From: Burkholderiales bacterium
GTDB lineage: Bacteria > Pseudomonadota > Gammaproteobacteria > Burkholderiales > SG8-39
Assembly: GCA_014860395.1 (NCBI GenBank)
Contig: JACZJU010000084.1
Coordinates: 1 to 55,132 of the forward strand
Reading direction: 5' to 3'
Length of the DNA: 55,132 bases
In this document: positions 51,695 through 55,132 of the stretch, piece by piece
How the letters are laid out: each line of letters opens with the position of its first letter
How positions within the stretch are numbered: the stretch's first letter is position 1
The notes under the pieces: generated by a model
What the model was told of the DNA's origin: nothing
The model's input: only the letters and a program-made list of their open reading frames with translations
The model's database searches: none
Position numbers and translations under genes: made by a program

Positions 51695-52840
51695 TCAACG
51701 CCCAAGGAGTTCGCCGACCGGCTTCAGCGCTTCGACGCGGTCGCACACCACTTTGACGATGGCCAGCAGGGGCGCGCCGAGCAAAAGCCCCCAGATGCCC
51801 CAGAGCCAGCCGAAGAACAGCAATGCGATGAACAGCACCGCCGCGTTCACGCGCGCTGCGCGGCTCTGCAGCCAGGTCACGAACACGTGCCCGATCGCGC
51901 CGGCGACCAGCAGCGCTACGCCGGCGATGGCCAGGGCATGCGGCGCCGATCCAAACTGCAGAAAGGCGGCTACCGCGCTTCCGAGTACGACCAGCGCCGA
52001 GCCCAGATAGGGGATAAAGTGCAGCACACCGGCGGCAACGCCCCACACGCCTGCATGCTCCAGGCCGAGCGCCTCGAACGCGAGCCAGGTACCGATTGCG
52101 ACCAGCGTGTTGGACAGGAGCATGACGAGCAGATAGCGCTGCACCTGCGAGTCGATCTCCTCCAGAATCCGCACCGCGTCCTTCTTGCGCGACAGCGAAG
52201 GCCCGACCAGATGCACCAGCTTGCGCCGGAAGTGCACGCCGGAGGCCAGCAGAAAATACACAAGCAGGAGCACGATCGGCGCTTGCGCGGCAACCGTGAT
52301 CAGCAGCCGGGACTGCGCAAGGGCATAGTCGCGCAACCAAACGGAAGGCTCCGGCGCGCGCACCGCGGCGGCCCGCCTCCCCGGCTTCAGCGCGGCTTCC
52401 GCTGTCGCTCCCTGGATCTCGTTGGCGGCCTCCTGCATGTTCTGCAGCGGTGTCTTGCCGCTCGCGCGCGAGACGCTCATGTCCTGGCGCAGCTTGCGCG
52501 CGGCCTCGGGCATCTTTTCGATGATGGCTGCGGTATCGCCGCTCAACGCGTAGCCGACCCAGGACAAACTGCCGACCACCGCGATCAGCGCCAGCGCCGC
52601 ACCCGCGGCGCGCGGCACGTGGTGCGTCTCGAGCCAATCCACCACCGGGCGCAGCGCGTAGCTCCCCAATATGCCGATCAGCAAGGGCACGAAGAACGCG
52701 CGCGCGAGGTACAGCGCGGCGACCAACGAGATCGTAGCAAGAACGGCCAACGCGAGACTCATGCCGGTGTTGCGCCGCCGATCCCCGCGCGCGGCGGCTT
52801 CTTCTGCGGCCGCGACCTCCGCTTCGAATTCTATTTCCAT
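51695..52840 (-). CDS. AI-2E family transporter (PerM-like membrane protein)
   Basis: A 381-residue inner-membrane protein with about eight helices: two or three at the N-terminus (ALAVLATISLVAALYLARAF), an extramembrane Gln/Glu/Arg-rich loop, then a helical C-terminal half with GVLHFIPYLGSALVVLGSA and LFFGWLWGIWGLLLGAPLLA. These are hallmarks of the AI-2E exporter family (UPF0118). Members have been linked to autoinducer export, Na+/H+ antiport or unknown export, so the substrate is open. It lies 34 bp after the small hypothetical gene on the same strand, probably co-transcribed. Confidence 0.9.
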   Translation of the reverse strand: MEIEFEAEVAAAEEAAARGDRRRNTGMSLALAVLATISLVAALYLARAFFVPLLIGILGSYALRPVVDWLETHHVPRAAGAALALIAVVGSLSWVGYALSGDTAAIIEKMPEAARKLRQDMSVSRASGKTPLQNMQEAANEIQGATAEAALKPGRRAAAVRAPEPSVWLRDYALAQSRLLITVAAQAPIVLLLVYFLLASGVHFRRKLVHLVGPSLSRKKDAVRILEEIDSQVQRYLLVMLLSNTLVAIGTWLAFEALGLEHAGVWGVAAGVLHFIPYLGSALVVLGSAVAAFLQFGSAPHALAIAGVALLVAGAIGHVFVTWLQSRAARVNAAVLFIALLFFGWLWGIWGLLLGAPLLAIVKVVCDRVEALKPVGELLGR

Positions 52841-52874
52841 ACTTCCATACCGGCGGCGCCGGATGCAGCGTCCA

Positions 52875-53309
52875 TCAATCCAGGCCGGCGATAATGGTTA
52901 CCGGCTCCCCGTGCCTCCATCGAGCCGGTTTGGCGTCTGCGATCACGCGCATCGATCCATCCTGCATTCGAATGGTGATTTCGTAAATTCGGGGCGACTT
53001 TGCCTCGATCTCGCCGCGGCTGCGGACCGTAATCCGGTCCGGCGACTTGACTGCGCCTATTTCGTCCGTGGCCTTGATTTCCTGAACCGACTCGATCACC
53101 CCGCATTCGGCGCATCGACGGGTGCGGGTAACGGGTGCCGCGATAGCCGGCGCCACGGCTGCTTCAGGCGCCTCAGCCGGCGCGACGACGCCGCTAAAGC
53201 CCTGGGCCGAGAACGCGACCGAGGCAATTGCGATACCGCTGACCAGAACCGCGGCAATACCTCCGCCCAATAGCGAAAGTTGCAGGTGCTTGTTCGTTTG
53301 CATATTCAT
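52875..53309 (-). CDS. membrane-anchored hypothetical protein with CxxC motif
   Basis: A 144-residue protein with an N-terminal signal or anchor helix (LLGGGIAAVLVSGIAIASVA). An Ala/Pro/Val-rich linker follows, then RCAECGVIESVQEI with a C66-x2-C69 pair. The C-terminal strand-rich domain has YEITIRMQDGSMRVI and WRHGEPVTIIAGLD. This C-x2-C-G-x-I/V-x-S-V arrangement is common in small betaproteobacterial envelope proteins related to the SlyB-type glycine-zipper group, but there is no zipper here. Function is unknown. A second in-frame ATG lies two codons later. Operator site 4 lies 99 bp upstream. Confidence 0.75.
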   Translation of the reverse strand: MNMQTNKHLQLSLLGGGIAAVLVSGIAIASVAFSAQGFSGVVAPAEAPEAAVAPAIAAPVTRTRRCAECGVIESVQEIKATDEIGAVKSPDRITVRSRGEIEAKSPRIYEITIRMQDGSMRVIADAKPARWRHGEPVTIIAGLD

Positions 53310-53407
53310 TGCGGCTATCCTCCGTGTCTCGAACTCCCGCCCGGCAACGACCGGATCGGGTGCCTTCGAGCATTGGATTGATTGTGCCGGCCACAGATAA
53401 AAATCTC

Positions 53408-53423
53408 TGTGCGATGGCGCGCA
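53408..53423 (+). promoter_or_regulatory. palindromic operator, site 4
   Basis: TGTGCGATGGCGCGCA has one mismatch to the window consensus. It is preceded by CTC and followed by TAACG like the other sites. It lies 99 bp upstream of the CxxC membrane-protein gene, on the opposite strand. Confidence 0.55.
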
Positions 53424-53538
53424 TAACGCAGGGAATGCTCTGCTGCACCTTCAGTCGGCGGGGCTTTACCCGGAGCTTGAGTTCCCCGAAGTCGAACCAA
53501 GCTTGCGCAAGGCGCCGAGTGTCGGCGCGTACGGGCTC

Positions 53539-53554
53539 TGTACGCCGGCGTACA
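53539..53554 (+). promoter_or_regulatory. palindromic operator, site 2 (perfect palindrome)
   Basis: TGTACGCCGGCGTACA is a perfect 16-bp palindrome preceded by CTC and followed by TACGG. It lies 69 bp upstream of the DUF3185 gene. It is the most symmetric of the set and serves as the type site. Confidence 0.7.
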
Positions 53555-53622
53555 TACGGAATCCGGCATTCGGCCTATGCTCGACTCGATCCGTGACACC
53601 CATTATTCGGAGATAGGCGCAG

Positions 53623-53841
53623 ATGAATCCCACAAAGCTCATAGGAATCGCCCTGATCGTAGCGGGGAGCCTTGGCCTGGCGTACGGCGGCTTCAGTTAT
53701 ACGAAGGAAACCACGGGCATGAAAGTGGGCCCGATAGAACTCAAGGTCCAGGAAAAGCAAAACGTGGATGTGCCGCTGATCGTCAGCGGCGGAGCGGTCG
53801 TGCTCGGCATATTCCTGCTCGTTGCCGTCGGCCGGAAATAG
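53623..53841 (+). CDS. DUF3185-like small membrane protein
   Basis: A 72-residue protein with two membrane helices (LIGIALIVAGSLGLAYGGFS and PLIVSGGAVVLGIFLLVAVG). Between them is a polar loop containing YTKETTGMKVGPIELKVQEK. It matches the DUF3185-type family of small inner-membrane proteins of unknown function. The ATG follows a GGAGATAGG Shine-Dalgarno. A perfect palindromic operator lies 69 bp upstream. It is the only plus-strand gene in the small-envelope cluster besides the Crp-like regulator. Confidence 0.85.
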   Translation: MNPTKLIGIALIVAGSLGLAYGGFSYTKETTGMKVGPIELKVQEKQNVDVPLIVSGGAVVLGIFLLVAVGRK

Positions 53842-54031
53842 CGGCGCGCCGGAGAGTGCCGGCACCGCCAGCTAAGGCAAGCGCGCCCGCGTCCGCGGCA
53901 TGCATTGCCTGGAGCGCAAGGAGAGCGGCCGGTTTTTCCGGCGTTCCAGCTCGATTGCCGATGCAGCGTCTGGATAGTTGGAGAACACAGCCAGTAATCT
54001 TCCGGCTCCAATCATCCGTCTCTTAGCCTTA
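53842..54031. other. gene-free stretch after the DUF3185 gene
   Basis: No gene, RNA or clear terminator is recognised. A short GCGCCGG/CCGGC pairing just after the stop codon is too weak to call. Confidence 0.4.
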
Positions 54032-54047
54032 TGTGTGCTGGCGCACA
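54032..54047. promoter_or_regulatory. palindromic operator, site 5
   Basis: TGTGTGCTGGCGCACA has one mismatch to the window consensus. No protein gene follows. The next recognisable element is a strong terminator about 80 bp downstream, so this site may control a small RNA. Confidence 0.5.
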
Positions 54048-54059
54048 GAACTTGCGCAA

Positions 54060-54170
54060 ACTCCGCGCAATAATTTTATCGCGCCTGCCAGTCACTCATC
54101 TCTCCTCCCTGAAGTCGATTGGCGGGTCCGGGCCCTCGGTTCATGCTCATGACCGAGGGCCCGCTTTTTT
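54060..54170 (+). ncRNA. candidate small RNA ending at a strong terminator
   Basis: A palindromic operator (54032-54047) is followed by a non-coding stretch and a strong intrinsic terminator, with no open frame of note. The stretch carries an unpaired-looking C-rich segment, TCTCCTCCCT (54101-54110). This is complementary to Shine-Dalgarno sequences, as in many regulatory RNAs. The 5' end is not known, so the start given is approximate. Alternatively the terminator simply ends a transcript from the DUF3185 gene. Confidence 0.35.
54129..54170 (+). terminator. intrinsic terminator
   Basis: CGGGCCCTCGGT (54129-54140) pairs perfectly with ACCGAGGGCCCG (54152-54163). The stem has 12 bp with an 11-nt loop that itself contains CATG/CATG. 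Six T follow at 54165-54170. This is the clearest rho-independent terminator in the window. Confidence 0.9.
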
Positions 54171-54172
54171 GA

Positions 54173-54256
54173 GCCTATTTCAAAATGAGGGGAGACTTCC
54201 CCTCATACTCCCCTAAAGCGGAGGCCATTTCGTTAATTCTGAAATGGCCTCTTTGC
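54173..54256 (+). repeat. two-hairpin dispersed repeat, tandem unit A (84 bp)
   Basis: The first of two head-to-tail 84-bp units that differ at a single base. The core is ATGAGGGGA...TCCCCTCAT, then ACTCCCCT. A second hairpin follows with an 11-bp perfect stem, GAGGCCATTTC/GAAATGGCCTC, and a 9-nt loop. It begins 3 bp after the terminator's T-run. Confidence 0.92.
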
Positions 54257-54340
54257 GCCTATTTCAAAATGAGGGGAGACCTCCCCTCATACTCCCCTAA
54301 AGCGGAGGCCATTTCGTTAATTCTGAAATGGCCTCTTTGC
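54257..54340 (+). repeat. two-hairpin dispersed repeat, tandem unit B (84 bp)
   Basis: The second tandem unit. Its one difference from unit A (C for T in the core loop) makes the core stem a perfect 10 bp, ATGAGGGGAG/CTCCCCTCAT, around a 2-nt loop. The second hairpin is identical to that of unit A. Confidence 0.92.
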
Positions 54341-54551
54341 CCTTCGCATGCGGCACAGCCCTCGCATCCCGGACCAGTTGCCGGCAATCGCTGTCTCTCC
54401 CCGGCCCCGCGTCGATCAGGGGGATCAGCGCAAGCACCGGACTGGCGCGAGCAGCAGTGCGGCCGTCCGTTTGAACAAACGGGAAGCCGTCATGCAGGCG
54501 CCGAAATCAGCCGTCCTTCGAGAAGACGGCGAGACGACGGCGCAGGCCGGG
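54341..54551. other. gene-free stretch before the right-edge gene
   Basis: No coding region or repeat is recognised. It is the 3' side of the glycine-rich gene that runs in from the right, and no intrinsic terminator is seen. Confidence 0.4.
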
Positions 54552-55132
54552 TCAGATCGGGCGGAATGCAATGTAGCCGTGGCCGCCGCGGGCGCCGGGG
54601 TCGCATTGATGCGCTGTGCCTTCGCCGCCACCGCCGCCGCTGCCGAGCGTGCCGCGCTGCGGCCCAGTGTCTTTGCGGCGCGAGGTCTCGCCGCTGCCTG
54701 CACCGCCAGCCCCTAGGCGCGCCGCGCCACCTCCGCCGCCTGCGCTCGCGCTTTTGTCAGCCGCCGAATAGTCGCCACCGGCTGCACCCCCCACTCCCGC
54801 ACGTCCCGATTCGAGTTGGCCTGCACCTGACCTGGCCTCGGCTTGGGGCTGGTACCTGGTTTCAGAGCTCCCTCCGCGCCCGCCGCTGGTTTGCCCGGGG
54901 CCGGCGCCGCCGCGTCCTTCCATCTTGCCGGCTGTTTTTTCGAGCTGACCTCGCGTCGGACGGACGTACTTTTCGGCCCCGGGTATTCCCAGGACAAGCT
55001 CGTCGGTGACGATACCGATACGGATGATGTTGCTTGGACTTCCGAGCCATCCCGGGCCGCCGCCGAGGCGGGCTTGTGGCACGCAGACACTACCACCCTG
55101 CCCGCCGGCGCCGATGGTGAGCAGGTATACCC
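54552..55132 (-). CDS. glycine-rich protein, C-terminal part (cut by window edge)
   Basis: The frame is open to the right edge and ends with FRPI at a TGA. The visible 193 residues or so start VYLLTIGAGGQGGSVCVPQA. They are dominated by Gly/Ala/Ser with several Gly runs and end in ARGGHGYIAFRPI. The strand-like start (YLLTIGAGGQGG) and the closing G-Y-I-A-F pattern resemble glycine-rich beta-helical domains of surface or phage-tail-like proteins. Two other open frames overlap here. This frame was chosen for its coherent Gly-rich composition and its continuity through the edge. The N-terminus is outside the window, so the class of protein cannot be decided. Confidence 0.5.
   Translation of the reverse strand, partial: VYLLTIGAGGQGGSVCVPQARLGGGPGWLGSPSNIIRIGIVTDELVLGIPGAEKYVRPTRGQLEKTAGKMEGRGGAGPGQTSGGRGGSSETRYQPQAEARSGAGQLESGRAGVGGAAGGDYSAADKSASAGGGGGAARLGAGGAGSGETSRRKDTGPQRGTLGSGGGGGEGTAHQCDPGARGGHGYIAFRPI

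Noticed and set aside
54173..54340. CRISPR-like array
   Set aside because: The two units are full tandem duplicates with no unique spacers and no cas genes. The repeat belongs to the two-hairpin family.

Overview
The window is GC-rich, densely coded chromosomal DNA of a Gram-negative bacterium. The division/cell-wall cluster (meso-DAP-type MurE, PBP3-type FtsI), the Crp/Fnr regulators, the MlaC proteins, DUF2934, DUF3185 and the FadE/thiolase/FadJ set all point to a betaproteobacterium. I cannot name a genus. I see no rRNA, tRNA, CRISPR array or transposase gene.

Layout. (1) 1-8.1 kb, minus strand: the dcw cluster mraZ-rsmH-ftsL-ftsI-murE-murF-mraY-murD (murD cut by the window edge), with a readable promoter and three MraZ boxes. 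(2) 8.3-11.7 kb, plus strand: a RutE-like nitroreductase, a NarL-type response regulator whose phospho-acceptor Asp is Glu, an Fnr-like regulator without an N-terminal cysteine cluster, and a degenerate dienelactone-hydrolase-like protein. (3) 11.7-20.8 kb: glycogen metabolism (GH57, glgC, DUF2934, glk, glgA, glgP). (4) 21-25 kb: egtD, a PBP7-type peptidase and an Atm1-type ABC exporter. (5) 25.4-31.2 kb: a beta-oxidation operon, fadE-thiolase-fadJ. (6) 31.2-37.3 kb: a cassette of three exported proteins of unknown role. It is bracketed by two copies of the end of fadJ (105 bp identical) and two response-regulator copies, the left one a pseudogene. (7) 37.4-46.1 kb, minus strand: a tightly coupled operon zwf-GH15-polyphosphate-glucokinase-like-HAD/transaldolase-PLD/VTT-EEP. 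(8) 46.4-54.3 kb: small envelope and stress-type genes (Lmo0937-type, Crp-like regulator, BON lipoprotein, two MlaC, glycine-zipper lipoprotein, a CX10C-repeat protein, AI-2E-family permease, DUF3185). (9) The end of a glycine-rich protein at the right edge.

How the genes work together. Regions 3 and 7 together give a route from stored glucan to glucose and glucose-1-phosphate, then by ATP- or polyphosphate-dependent kinases to glucose-6-phosphate and the oxidative pentose-phosphate route. Region 5 is complete fatty-acid beta-oxidation.

Most unusual signals. First, a 16-bp palindrome (TGTRCGCYGGCGYRCA) recurs five or six times, all within 47.1-54.05 kb, beside the small envelope genes and the Crp-like regulator. 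This looks like an undescribed local regulon, probably with a small RNA at its right end. Second, a dispersed two-hairpin repeat occurs at six intergenic loci (seven units), with compensatory changes in its stem. Third, the fadJ/response-regulator duplication frames the exported-protein cassette. All comparisons were made by eye; no searches were run.
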